Source: Anseranas semipalmata (taxonomy: Eukaryota > Chordata > Aves > Anseriformes > Anseranatidae). From it: DNA of 64,000 nt. How positions within the stretch are numbered: the stretch's first letter is position 1; each line of letters opens with the position of its first letter. The stretch is taken from positions 1,096,349 to 1,160,348 of the forward strand of contig VXAA01003997.1 in the NCBI GenBank assembly GCA_013399115.1, in the 5' to 3' direction. A program made the position numbers and the translations under genes. Below the pieces are notes generated by a model, which was not told the origin of the DNA, did not search any database, and saw nothing but the letters and a program-made list of their open reading frames with translations. Positions 36,601-48,857 of the stretch are shown one piece after another.

Positions 36601-39223
36601 TGCATCTCAGCAGACTAAATAGTAGGGTTTTTCCAGTGCAGATTGGTGACTGACAGAGCAAGAGGCTGTGGAACACTGATCCATTCAAACTGAGTTTTGC
36701 TGAAATGCAAAGCAAGGTAATCCTTTGAGAGGTTTCAGCTTTCCAAGAGTGTATATTTAAGAAATTGTTTTGGATAAGTACTTCGGGTAATTATCTGTGC
36801 TTATTGCTACTCCCTGTACAACTAAGAGCTGTAAATCTACAGGTACATGAGACACTCTGCATGTCATTCATTGTGGTGGTAGGTTCTGTATAAATAGACC
36901 TTGTGAAGGCACAATCTTCCCTGTTGCCTTTTTTGAGCTGTTTGCAAGACGTCTATCTTGTTCATATTTTTAGTCTTTGGCAGAGCAAGGCCCACACTAT
37001 GCTGTATTTGGCTGACTTGTTTTCTCAGTCCTACAGGTTTGCATAGCTCTTTTTTCTCCTTTTACTTATCAGACTGGACTGTGAGCCCTTTATATGACAT
37101 GAGTTCTGTCTTGCATGTTAAAAAAGCACCTTGTTCATCTGACCCTAAGTAAATAGTAACAGGGGCATCATTAGCAATCACTCAAGAATGTTTTCCCAAA
37201 AATATTTTTGTGACCTCAAGAACATCTCTATATTTTGAAACTTCTTTGCCGCTTCCTTTGCAATAAAATCTATTGACTTTTTATTGTCTGTGCTGTTTCA
37301 ATGTGATTTGTCCACATATAAGATTAATAGTGGGTTTTCCTCTCCTTTTCAACTATTTTTGGGCATTTTGGAGCTGCCACTATATAGCACAAGGTTAAAA
37401 TATGTAGATACTGAAACTGTCTGGACTAATAATTGTCAAGTGCTGAAAGGCTGCTTGTTAAAATGTCAATCTCTAAAACTTAATTTAAAAAGAGAAATGT
37501 CTTCTTGAAGGTTTATTGTGGGTAGAATTTTCTGAACTCTCAAATATGAAGTGCCTTCTTACTTTAAGTTCAGGTCATTAGTAAGCTTTTCTTTTTAGGA
37601 ATATGATCTGCTTATTTGAGCAAAGAACTCTGTTGGATACATACCATCCAGCCTGGATTCATCTGTGAACGACACATCATTTCAACCTTTCTTTTTTTTC
37701 CGTTTCTGAAGCTTACTCTCTGAAAGTGCTTCTCTTCCATTTCCTCTTAGAAACAAGGTTCTTCTTGGAGGCTGGGTTTTGGCAGCCATCCTCTGAATAT
37801 TTTCTTAACTGACTCTTTCTTGCAAGAATTTCATGTGCAGTTGTCTTGGTGCTTTTCATTAGATCTTTTATCAGCTGTTGCCTGAAACGCCTTCTTTTCC
37901 TGGCAGAAGTTTTTCAAATTCTTAACTGGTGATAAACAACCCCAGGAAGGTCTCGTAGGTTAGTCACACAGTGGCTAGTACTGATTTCAGCCTGTCTGTC
38001 CTACTGCGGAGATACCTTATCTTCTGGAATTTCAAGCCTTGGGGACGGTACCGAATAGAGCAATTGATTCTTCCCATACCTACCAGAGCTGTTTAACAGG
38101 GGGAAGGAAGTGACCTAATTTCTCCCTATAAGAGGGGGAATGGATCAGCTTTCCAGTTCCATTGTGCCCTGATGTTTCCATAAGGTAAGGCTGCTCTCAG
38201 GTTTTAGCTCTTGTGCAGAGTCTTACCAAGCAACATGTAGCAGCTAACTACCAAAGGATCTAAGCCAGGACCTGGTCCAGGGGAGGGGGTGGATGGGTGT
38301 GTGAATATTGCACTGAAAGTGGCCGAGAACTTCAAGGAGAGAAGTGAAGAACACGGGACTGACCTGACTCAGGGCAGGTGCGTAAATGCCAGAGGAGTTG
38401 GACAGAAGTCCTAGTTGAGAGTCTGGAGGATCTTGGGAACAGGTCAGGTGTGTGCATGCAGAGACTCATGTTTTACAGATGGAACACGAAGAGCTTTGTT
38501 TTTAACCTGTGTTGGGTTGCTGTCTTTTGGGGGTTTGGTAGGATTGCTTTTTTTGCCTTCATCATATTGTATTTGAATTCTTTTAAGAACTGTTTTATCT
38601 TGACTTTGCTTCATTTTGCAATGTCTTTGCTTCTTTTTCTGTTAAAACGTTCCTTGAAATTTCATTGTCATATGTTCCTTTTGGTTATGCCAGAGAAATG
38701 CTGGTTATATCAGGTACCAGAATAGCCTCAATTAGAAGTATTACAGTCTTTATATTTCTGTTCTTTCTTTTTTCCTCCCCATATCATTTAACTTTTAGCA
38801 AAAGTAACTGTTAAGACTCTAAAATGTTTTCTGTGAGAAGCAAGTTGCTTGAAAGCTGAAGTTTTTTAATAGTCCTCCCTAACCTTGTTTTGCCAGTCAT
38901 CTCCATGATGCCTGCTGGTCACCAAACCCCAGCTACCAAAAAGGGTCAAGCTTGGAGAATGTGCCTACAGTCTCCTTTTGAGAACAGTACTGAAAGACAT
39001 TGTTTTATGGTTTGTTGCCACCACTATTCCTTCACCATGTGGTGTCAGATCTTAAATTAGCAGTATCTTATTGGAGAGGAAGGGAAAAAGGAAAAATCAT
39101 GGAAGATTTAAAATAACCGTGCTTTTTCTTCTCTCAGGACTGCTTGGTTGGACTTGTCCCATTGACATCTGGTTTCTTAGATTCCTAGCTGCAGGAGTAT
39201 GAAAAGTAGTACCAATGCCTTTT

Positions 39224-39250
39224 AAAACAAAACAAACAAAACAAAACAAA
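39224..39250. repeat. (AAAAC)n simple repeat
   Basis: Five-base AAAAC units with one four-base unit in the middle. Confidence 0.9.
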
Positions 39251-40544
39251 GATGCTCCTATTCCAGCTTCAGCACTTCAACTCTGACCATTTATACAATA
39301 GCTCACCAAACTTTGCATAACAGAATGTGGTACACAGTGGAGTAAAGGTTTTGTTGTGTTCTTTAGAAGATGAACACCAATTTGTGGATTTTTTTATATT
39401 TGAGGAACACAGCTGTATGAAAACCTAAACTAAATCTGTGCTTGGGAAAACCTGTGTTTGCAACCAGTGGACCTTTATTTTTGGGGTGGGACTGAGGAGC
39501 TCCGAATTTACATTGGGAGCAAACAATGCATCTGCCTTTGATGCCCTCACAAGGATGAGTATACCTGAGCTCTGACGATAGTAGGGACCTTAGTCTTAGT
39601 GCCTTCACTAGATGGATCAGCATTGCTAAACTGGCCGCCCTGATCAGGTGTTTGAGGCAGAGGATTGTAATGTGTGTCATCAACTAAATATGTGTTTTTG
39701 AGCAGGTGCCTTCGAGTGTCTTCCAACTGCAGGAACAAGTGAGTGAAAAAGCATTTGTTAAGGTCATTAAAATAAAGCTTTCATTTTGTGAGAGGTAGAC
39801 TGCATACCTTTTAGTCCCAGTCATGAGGCATTACATGTGCACAATAACTGTCACTGTTTTTGTCAAGTGCTTGCAGAAGTGATGGAAGTAACTTGCCTAA
39901 CATGATCGGGGAATAGGGCCTTAACTCTATCTTGTGGCTAGCCTTACATTGATTTCCTGCCCTGTGTGACTTGGTATGAAGGTGATATGGTTAACTTTTG
40001 TAATAGAGATAAATGTTGTGAAAATGAAGCACTGAACACTTTGTGTGTATTTCAGCTGATGTGGAAGCTGATGGGTTCTATCCTGCTCCTGTAACACTTG
40101 TTCTTCCTTTTTCTTTGTATTGTTTCTTTGTATTTTCCATACCTTTCTGAGGGATTGCTGAAATACATATATATTTTTAAAGATTTAATTTAATGCACTA
40201 GAATGATCCACTCAGCAATGTTTCTGATGCTTTTAAGTTATCAAACTTGTGATTCCAGAAGAATGTGAACTTGTTTTGTCCATTTTTGGGGGGGGGTGAG
40301 AGGGATGTAGTTTCAAAAAAAATTTCAAAGATGACCCATGAGATTGGACAACAGATGCTGGAATTGTTCCCCTGTCTGTAGATGCATAAGGTGCAGCCAT
40401 CTAGTCTTGCTGTGCAGTTAAGTGCAGAAAAAATAGCTGCTGCTGGTTATGGTCACGCTGTCTCTTTTCTGATGTCTGCAGTACATTAGCTGGGACAGTT
40501 CTCTGCCAGGTACTGGTTGCTAAGGTTTTGGAATGGTAGTGGTG

Positions 40545-40599
40545 GTTTTTTGTTGTTGTTGTTGTTTGTTGTTTTTTTTGTTGTTGTTTTTGTTTTTTA
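40545..40599. repeat. (GTT)n and T-rich simple repeat
   Basis: Several perfect GTT units decay into T runs separated by single G. Confidence 0.9.
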
Positions 40600-40675
40600 C
40601 ATCTTTTTTGAGTGGTGCGGAAAAGTAACAGCAACTGTTTATAAACAGGTCAACACACACTGTTGTGGTCAGGGT

Positions 40676-40862
40676 TAGGGCTGCGAGAGTGACAAAGCCG
40701 AGAGCTGTAGCTGGGCTGCAAGTGGGACCAACGTAGCAGGGCCAGAGGAAGGCCGCAAAAGTTGTCTGCTCTGTGCACTTGTTCAGGGGCGTTGTGTCTG
40801 GGTGTCTTCACCTCTGAGTGAGCCTAGAGGTAGGGCTGGGAGGGTGACAAAGCCTGGAGCTG
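40676..40862. repeat. Diverged direct repeat, two copies 155 bp apart
   Basis: Copy 1 starts at 40676 (tagggctgcgagagtgac) and copy 2 at 40831 (tagggctgggagggtgac). The first 32 bases agree at 28 positions, and similarity continues for roughly 20 more with gaps (ggctg-aa-ggg). The flanks are C+G-richer than the intron. I do not recognise a named repeat family. Confidence 0.75.
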
Positions 40863-41985
40863 CTGTTGTGGCAGGGCTGGAAAGGGGCTGCCACAGGGAG
40901 GCGTGGGTTGGGAAATGGTTTCTGAGGGCCTTGGGCCAGGTCTGCAGTGCAACATGGCTATCTGTTTGCCCTGTGTTTTGACAGAAGCCTGATGGAGCTG
41001 ATAAAACTTCACATATCAAGACAGATGCTTTATGTGAGTCTAAATAGGCACAGAAAAATTAGGTTGTGTGTGTTGACCTATGTAGGAAGAGGTGTATTCA
41101 GTAGCTCTCCAAGCAGCATGGCTGTGGGCAACCACTGAGACACTCTCCATAAACAGCACGACTTTTGGGCTGCACAAGCTTGCGACACTTGGTATTTTGG
41201 CATCTAGACTGTTGCTCTAGATGAGGCAATAATTTAGAAGCAGCCAGTCTACTCTGGAAGAAATCTGCCTTTGGCACGTTCTTCAGTGAGCCAGTCCTGA
41301 AGGTCTTGGTGCCAGACCGTTTAGAGATGTTTCCAACAGGAGGTAAACATTTTAATAATAGAGACCTTTCTTCCTCAGGCTTTTCCATCTTGCCCTGTCC
41401 CATTTCCTCCCTCTTCAGACTCCGAATGGTGATCTAAGTGCTGTTTATTCCTTACTCTTCTCTTTCGTTTAATCCCTCTCCCATATTTCACAGGGAAGCC
41501 TGTACAAGCCACTTTGACGATTTATTTAGAATGGGCTTTGACTTCTGGGGTTTCCATTAAGACCTCTTTATTTTACTTTCTGTTATTGTCTATGGCATTT
41601 GATGTGCTCCTGCAGTATTGGTTATTGTGCCCGATTTATTCACATTTTAGTAATAAAGAAAATGGGATGCTTTACTTAATATGTCATTTTTTCCTCGAGT
41701 AGGAATAGGCACTGTAGATTGAAGTCATAACAGAACTAGAGTATTCAGGAAGAAGTGCTCTAAAGATAAGAAATCTTAAGTTGCCTGTTGCAGCAGCTAA
41801 ATGAAAAATATTAGTTTATAGGGCTGCTGCTGTGTAAGAAGTCTGAAAAATAAGTTTGTGCCTTTGGGGAAAATGAAGTCGTTTTTGTTTGCTGTCAGTG
41901 AAATAAAATGATGATTATGGGAACGGAGGTGTGTGGCTCTTTTCTTGCCATTCTGTGCATCCAGAGGGAGAAAAAAAGTGTGGTG

Positions 41986-42019
<34 letters not shown>

Positions 42020-42033
42020 ATATATATATAAAA
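41986..42033. repeat. Compound microsatellite T22-(GT)6-(AT)n
   Basis: A run of 22 T is followed by six GT units and about six AT units. Such tracts are prone to length change; this one lies about 900 bp upstream of the LIMCH1 exon at 42914. Confidence 0.95.
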
Positions 42034-42886
42034 GTATATTCCTTCATCGTTTCTTTCTAGGACATAATAGTTTTAGATTTTACCATAAGCAGAAGGCAGG
42101 AATAGTACAGCAATTTGTATGAGGTTAGGTTGCACAGTTTTTAACTGCAAGAAGATCAAAACAATATCCCCCTGCCCCCCAGAATGCCATTCACGTTGTG
42201 TTCATTGCCACGCGTGGTTATGGTAGGCTGCTGGAAACGGTGGTTCGCGAACGGAGACTGTCAGCACAAAGTGAGATGCCTCTCTTTCATTGTGGGCACT
42301 CTTACTTTTAGAGTTTTAAAGTATCATAGGCCTCTTTGTTGATCTCTTTCAAGATCTTGAATTTGAAACGAGTGTCTTGATCTGATGATTTTCTTTCCAA
42401 TGGTTGGGACCGAATTTTCGGCCTTTGGATCAAAAGCATAAGGTTTTCTACTGGGGGAAGGGTGGTGGAGAAACACAGTTTGTTGCAAGAAGATTTTATG
42501 AAGAAAATTCTTCACCTTGCAGCATGGAAACTGCCAGACTGTTCTTTCTGAGCAGAGGGGATACCCAGATGACCTCTGGGTTTCTTCTCTCAGTTCCTTC
42601 CAGACATGCCCTGCCTCTAGGCAGTGGAGACAGACTGATGTGACAACATACTCCCACAGCCTGTCAAGACTGATGTGATCTACATCGATTTAGGAGATGA
42701 TGGAAATACTGTTGGGATTCTGTGCTGGGGATATTTTTCCTTCTTTTCAATTTCTTCATTTCACTGATGGAGCTTTGGGTACACACGTGTTTTCAGGAGG
42801 GGAGAATGGGGAGAATCGCTCCAGCCATACTGAAATGATATTGCTGGGGGACAAGTGTTTGATAATTTGGATTTTGTGACTTAGCA

Positions 42887-42913
42887 CTCACAAATACTCC
42901 TTTCTCGTGACAG
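42887..42913 (+). other. LIMCH1: 3' splice site of the LIMCH1 exon at 42914, with branch-point candidate
   Basis: CTCAC at 42887-42891 is a plausible branch site with its A 24 nt upstream of the exon. A modest pyrimidine tract (tactcctttctc) precedes gtgacag. The tract is weaker than that of the upstream exon. The cut after cag at 42911-42913 is fixed by the reading frame. Confidence 0.82.
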
Positions 42914-42983
42914 GTTGCTGAATGCAATAAAGCCGGGATTGGTAAAAAAGATCAATAGACTACCGACCCCCATTGCAGGTTTG
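42914..42983 (+). CDS. LIMCH1: LIMCH1 coding exon, middle of the calponin-homology domain (exon 3 by homology)
   Basis: The 70-nt exon begins with the G that completes the split Glu codon and then reads [12 protein letters not shown] and [11 protein letters not shown], ending exactly on a codon boundary (phase 0). The block LLNAIKPG followed by [13 protein letters not shown] is the CH-domain segment of LIMCH1; LMO7 has LINKLKPGVIKKINRLSTPIAGL-like sequence, so the LNA, LVKK and LPTP positions support LIMCH1. The two exons total 141 nt, or 47 codons, with no stop. The acceptor is gtgacag and the donor is gtgagta. In the family the next residues begin DNI, encoded by a following exon. I looked for that exon from 43000 to 64000 and did not find it, so it probably lies beyond the right edge. 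Confidence 0.94.
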
Positions 42984-42989
42984 GTGAGT
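42984..42989 (+). other. LIMCH1: 5' splice site (gtgagt) after the LIMCH1 exon at 42914-42983
   Basis: The exon ends ggtttg and the donor reads gtgagta. The cut leaves the frame on a codon boundary, so the next exon should start in phase 0. Confidence 0.88.
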
Positions 42990-43512
42990 ATATCAAACGG
43001 AGAAAAATCTTTCAGTGCTGCTTTTTGCACCTTAATTTTGTGACTCTGTGATTTAGATAGCAATTATTTTTGTAATTTGAACTCGTATAATTTATTGAAC
43101 TCAGACAGTCCTGCTGAAATCTGAACAGTGCAGTCATCTGAAGATCTTCCAGTCTTTTTTTTCTTCAGAAGTGGAGAGTATTCGAGAGAGAGAGTGTATT
43201 TTTAGAGGAAAAATATCTTCTTGGTTATATGCCATCTCAGAGTTGTGGTGCTAGCTTTAGAAAAACTCGATTGTACGCTTTTCGAGCTGTGACCACAAAA
43301 AATAGCTTTTTGGAAAGAAAAAAAATGTATTTGTATATTTTGTCTCATTTGCCTTTTCCTTGGAACACCACAGTCTGCAGATAACATTCATTGCAGGACT
43401 ATCTAGGGAACCATTTCATGTTGACTTTAAGGGCAGAGTAGAAGTTGGCCATAATCTGTTATGAGCAAGGAAGACCACAGAGGATGTACTTACAGCCTGT
43501 GGGCAGAACCTG

Positions 43513-43575
43513 CCCCTTGAGGCATTTTTCTCCAACCCTCTGGAGTGCTGGTGCTCAGGAGGTCACCTCAAGGGG
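43513..43575. repeat. Short inverted repeat (10-bp perfect stem, 43-bp loop)
   Basis: CCCCTTGAGG at 43513-43522 pairs with CCTCAAGGGG at 43566-43575. Extending outward gives 12 of 14 matches. It could be chance. Confidence 0.6.
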
Positions 43576-46500
43576 GTGGCACAGTCCTGTGCCTGCTGCT
43601 GAAAGAAGGTGGGGGTATGAATGGGTGCTGAGTCTAGTAGGGTTTGTGACCTAGAAATACGGCTGTATTGATTTTTTTTTTTTTTGACCTTGAGATGTGG
43701 CTGGGAATAAAAGGGCCTCTTGGGCATGTGGAGAGTGACTGTCCACAATTTAGACTAATGATACACTTGCATACATAGTTCCTTTCTCTTACGACACTAC
43801 TGATGTTTTAACTTAGTTTTGCAAGATTCAGAACGTGTTATTTGCTGATAGTTGAGGTCAATGTTCCTTTATGTAAACAGCATTAAAAAGTTTCAGTGTG
43901 TTCAGAAACCATACTACATTCATTTTTAAATTGGTTCTATAATGTTATTACATAGCCTTTGGGGCTGGGTCCCTCAACCTGTAGATTGACAACCTATTTC
44001 TGCATGAATACTGCCTAGTTCTAGAATCTCGTTGTGATCCCCACCACCCTTGTGATGCTTCCTTGTGTGCTTTTCTTTGCCTCTTAAACCCATCTAGTTT
44101 TATTCCTACCCAGTCCTGTTTGAAAGGTGTATCTGCTGCAAAAGATACCAGAACTGCAATTCTCTTTTCCTTGGTTCACTTTCATAAAAGACTCTGTTTT
44201 TATTATGACTGTTTTAAGATGATGATATTAAGTTACATTGTTTTTTTTCTTATTCATGTGTAAAATTCCAAAGGTAAGTTGGTTGTAGAAGGAAGGACAT
44301 GGAAAAATTAATTATTTGTGTGTATTCTTCTCATTTTTTGAGATAAATCTCTCTCTTGCCAGATGTATGTCTTCAAAGCAGTAAGAAAAAAAGGGTTTTC
44401 AGGCTATTAATGATACAGCAGATCTTTTTTTTATGTTGGAGGGTGACTTTTTTTTACTTCTGTACCCATGACCTCTAGTTACCTTCAATAATTATTTTTC
44501 TAAATATTTTTCCTAATAAAGTAGTAGGCTATTAAAAAAGTTCACTTGTGCTTCTGGCTTTCTGAACGTTACTAAATGGGTGTTTTTACCTACTATGTTG
44601 TGAATAGATTGTTCCAGACAAAGAAAGCCTTCCAAATGAGGCTTGCTTTTAAATATGTCTAATGCCGTAACTGCTGGCCTTCATTGCCATTTTTACTTAG
44701 CGGTGAGTAAGTGGCTGCTTCAAGGATTGCATGTAAAGTTAAAACGATTGAGTGTTCTAGTCTGTTAATGCGCATTTACGGTGTAATATTTTAAAGTACA
44801 GACATCACTACTGTGTTTGAGCACATGGTGTATCTTTTGCTTTTCTCTTACTTGTACCATGTCCATGTGCCTTAAAAAAATTAAAACATTAACATTACTT
44901 TCCAGAAACAGTTATATCTCCTAGTTAGTTGACTGCATATGAGGGACATTCCTTTTATTGTCAATTTTTCTTTATTATCTTAGCTTTGGTTGGCTTGACA
45001 TTGTATATAGTAACTTTTCCAGTTATTTCACCTCAGCATGTGTGATTTCCTCCAGTACACATAGAAATACCATGGAAGCATAACCACCTTTTTTGCTTTG
45101 AGTGAAATGTGTGCTTTTGAACTCCTAGATACTGTTGCTGCCTAAAAAGCGTGACTTAATCATTCTACCTTAATTTCTTCCCAAGAGCTGATAGGATAAG
45201 TATATAGTTCACTAGTAGAGGTAATAGGTAGGTTTGCTTTTTAGAGAATTGCAGCTAAAACTTAAGAGCAATTGAAAAGTACTCACTGTTACTTTTGTTT
45301 CATCGTTAACCTCTGGAGGCGCATGTAGCTCTACAAAATGTCTACTTGAGTCTACTTTAATTCTCCAAATGATAGTCTATTTTTCTCCTTTGTTATTGTA
45401 AGGACAATGAAGGGGTATGCTTTATTGAAAGAAAATAACAGTAAACTGTAGGCCTATATTGGGGACATGCTGAGATATTCATCTGGGACTATTATCAACT
45501 GTAAAAAAATTGCCTATATTTGGTGTTTGAATGACTTCTTATAACGCTACTGTGAAGTATTATGTGCAACTGGTCTACTGTCGACAGATTGAATTCTTCA
45601 AACTTTTCCTGGTGTTTAAAGCTAGACAAATCTGCAGTTACTCTGAGATTCTTACCAGTGATTTCCTCATGTGGTTTAAGAGGGAATGGCTTATTTGCAG
45701 ACCTTTTGTATACTAGAACAGCGATCATATAAGCAAAATTTATTGGTTTCTAGCATGGTAGTGTTGGAATAAGGACTCAAGGTTCTGCACACCACTGTAC
45801 TAAGCGCAGGCTGCGTAAATAGACAAAGATGATCTTTGTCTAGTTGCAGGTCTAAGTCAGGATGTGGATAGTATGCAACATTACATATAGAATTACATAC
45901 GCTCAGCTTGGCAGGTCTGTTTGTAATTTGCTTTGATCTCCAGAAGTGCCGACTGGTTCTGTTATCACAGCAGAGATGATGCATTGCTTTAATGAAATAA
46001 AACGTAGGAGCAATGGCTTGGTATTCAGACTTACAGTGAGTATTAAATTTGATGAAATGCTTTCTTATTCCTGTTCATTATACATTAATCCAGATAGCTA
46101 ATACTCCCACCAAAAAGCAAATTCACAAAACATCCGAATAACATATTAAACACATGTAGGAATAACAGGCTTTGCTGAAAGAGCCATGTTTCCAGAAGAA
46201 ATTTTCTCCTGCTAGAAACTGATACTGAACATCTTTGTTTTAAGGCTGTCGGCTTTCCAGAAGTATCATTTCACGTATTTAATTGTGGAAGCCTGGAAAA
46301 GTATTTTGGCTGAGTTTTTAATGAGAAGGCCACAATGATGGATTATTAGAATACAACAAATATGATTACGATATAAATGATTTTTACAAAATCAGCAATT
46401 TTTCAGTGAATTGCTGTTGGTTTCATTCATTTGGTTTGATGTTCATAGTGGGCATAACTTGTTTTTAAGGTTCCTACCAATGGCAGTTTTGAACAACTAT

Positions 46501-48838
46501 GTCATTATATATTTAATTTTATAAAAATAACACATTTGGAGCATCTTAGGTAAGCATTGCTCTCCAATGCCAACCACTATATGTCAACTATCTTTTTCCT
46601 TTAAAAAAAATTCTAGTTCTTGCTTCCTGCCCCTGAATAATGTCACTCTGTGAGAAAAGAAAAGGTTTCTGCCTTATCTTTTGTTTGACAGGGTTTAGGA
46701 GAGTTTATAGCATTACTTCAGTTCCTTGAACAATCCCCACAGGAGCTTAGACACTTACTTCAGAGACTGTGTGAAAGAGTCTCACATATAATAGTAGGAA
46801 GTAGCCAAGACAAACTTAAAGGGCTGAACTTTAGCTTGTATCTTGGCTCATGTTTCAACACTACTGAATAAAAATCTGTTTACTGTGGTATCCACTTTTC
46901 AGCTTGTGTATGGTCCTCATGTTTGTGATATTTGTATGATTTAGCAGTGCAAAAAATAGCCCTGTGAAAGTCACCTGGTTGCAAAGTTATTGCACCAAGG
47001 CGAACAGAACCGTAGCTTACTGTTTAAAAAAAAAAGCTTCTTCCTTTGAAAACAAGATTTTTTTTTTCCAGTGATTATTTTCCTAGGAAGTTTCTCTTGG
47101 CAAAATGTTCTCTGGGAACTTGCTATGAACCTTATCAAGAATAGCTACCTGTCTGTTGGTGCTGGTAATTTACTTTTATGCTGTCCTGTTGCATAAATTC
47201 CAGTATTTTTTGATGTCATATGATGTCTCAACAGTATTTCAGCATTGTATTAGCTTTCAGGAGTTTGTACTTCTACTTAAGCTCAGCAAATGAGATGTTT
47301 TTCCTTCATGCAGGTATGAACCTGAAAATACAATTATAAGACACAAATATAGCGTAATGTATTTCACAGAATTAAAAACAATTTGAGGAGATGGAGAAAT
47401 ACATGGGCCTTTAACTGATATGTATTATTTTTTATTAATCTTTCTAACACATACTTCAATGTTGTTATGTTTTTGTTTTTCTTGAAGGAAGAATGAGAAG
47501 GTTTTTTTTTTTTTTTCAAATTTCTCACTGTCCTTTTAATTCCTTATAGTACTTCCTGGAAAGATCCAGCTTCTACTGTAATATCTAGATTCACAATACA
47601 TGATAATTTCTGTTTCCTTATTTTGTACTTCTTATTTCTGCTGCACAAAGTCATTTGCCAGCACAATGGTATCCATAAAAAAAGTCCTGCTGTGTAAGGT
47701 GTGGTACAAGTGAAGTAAACAGAAGCAAAATTTCCTAACTGTCTAACAAGAGTAAGTTCTTGGCACTCACATCCCACAAGCATTTTTGTGAATGTTGATG
47801 GAAAGCAAAAGATCACACATCATAGCAAAATTCTGTGCAGACCACTCTGCCATGGTTTCTGTGGATCTTCTTTGTAGTAATTGGCTTCTTTACACCTCCT
47901 GTGCCTGCCTTGTGCGGTTCTGGTATCTGAGTGTTTGACTAGAACAATACTTACTGTCTGGCCAGTGGTTTGGAACAGCACTGTGTGCTTTGGCTCCTCA
48001 TATACTGTAATGTAAATGGACACTACAACAATAATGTCCTTGGGAAGGGGGGAAAAAGAAAGTTTGCATTTGCAGTGTCTCTATGCTTATTTGTTTCCCC
48101 CAAGTTTTCTATGCATTTCCTTTGAATTAATTTTTCATTTAGATTTTCCTGCCTATTTGATTTGGTGTCATCTTAGCCAGACAAATTTTACCTTGTAAAA
48201 TTCCTGCTTAATGAACTCAGCTCTATGCTGTACACACAATGATTTCTAGGTCTTGTGAAGAATACAAAAGTAAGCTATCAGGTGTTTTTTAAGCAGTCTG
48301 TAAACAGGGTCTGCATGGAAACAATCTGCAGTGACAGTGTAGTTAATTCCTCAGAGAAGATGAAAACAGCCATCAATTCGAATTTGGTGTGAAGCACAGA
48401 GCAAGTGGCACTGATGGGGAGAAACTGAGATGCAAACCAATAAAAACTACAACTTAAAACTGAAATTCAGCTGTTGTTCTAGACTGACTTGAAAGTTTTT
48501 ATTACTCCCAATTAGCCATGCAAATGCTGTCCAGAAAGCATCGTTCTCCTCCCATTTAGAGAAAAACTAGTGCAAAACGCAATGCTGGCATTTTGTTTAA
48601 TATTTTATTGGTTGAAATGATGGTACTTGCTATGCTGTTGGATTTGGCTCAGAAACTCACATACTTTTGATGCTGGAAACTGATCATCCATCTGACAATA
48701 GCATATGTGCTGAAGATTTATTCCACTGCTGCACTTGGGTTGAGCCTTTGTTGCCCAGACTTTCAAGTTTGGACTTTAACCTGATGTACAGATGTGAGAG
48801 AGGGTGAAATAATAGGAAATTAATAAGAGGTGAGCCAT

Positions 48839-48857
48839 CAAACAAACAAACAAACAA
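48839..48857. repeat. (CAAA)n simple repeat
   Basis: Four to five perfect CAAA units. Confidence 0.9.

Larger units (their letters stand above)
30285..42913 (+). other. LIMCH1: Complete LIMCH1 intron between the two CH-domain exons (12,629 nt, phase 2)
   Basis: The intron splits a Glu codon GA|G. It holds no recognised transposon and no convincing gene. What stands out is simple repeats at 33.97, 36.58, 39.22, 40.55 and 41.99 kb, a pyrimidine-rich patch near 34.37-34.44 kb, a C+G-rich stretch near 33.30-33.54 kb, and a diverged direct repeat at 40.68-40.88 kb. Elsewhere it is A+T-rich with chance reading frames only. Confidence 0.9.

Noticed and set aside
30214..42983. Assignment of the CH exons to LMO7 rather than LIMCH1
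   Set aside because: LMO7 shares the fold but differs at several positions (AVTEKNF, VLLCDLINKLKPGVIKK, LSTP). The residues seen here follow LIMCH1 throughout.
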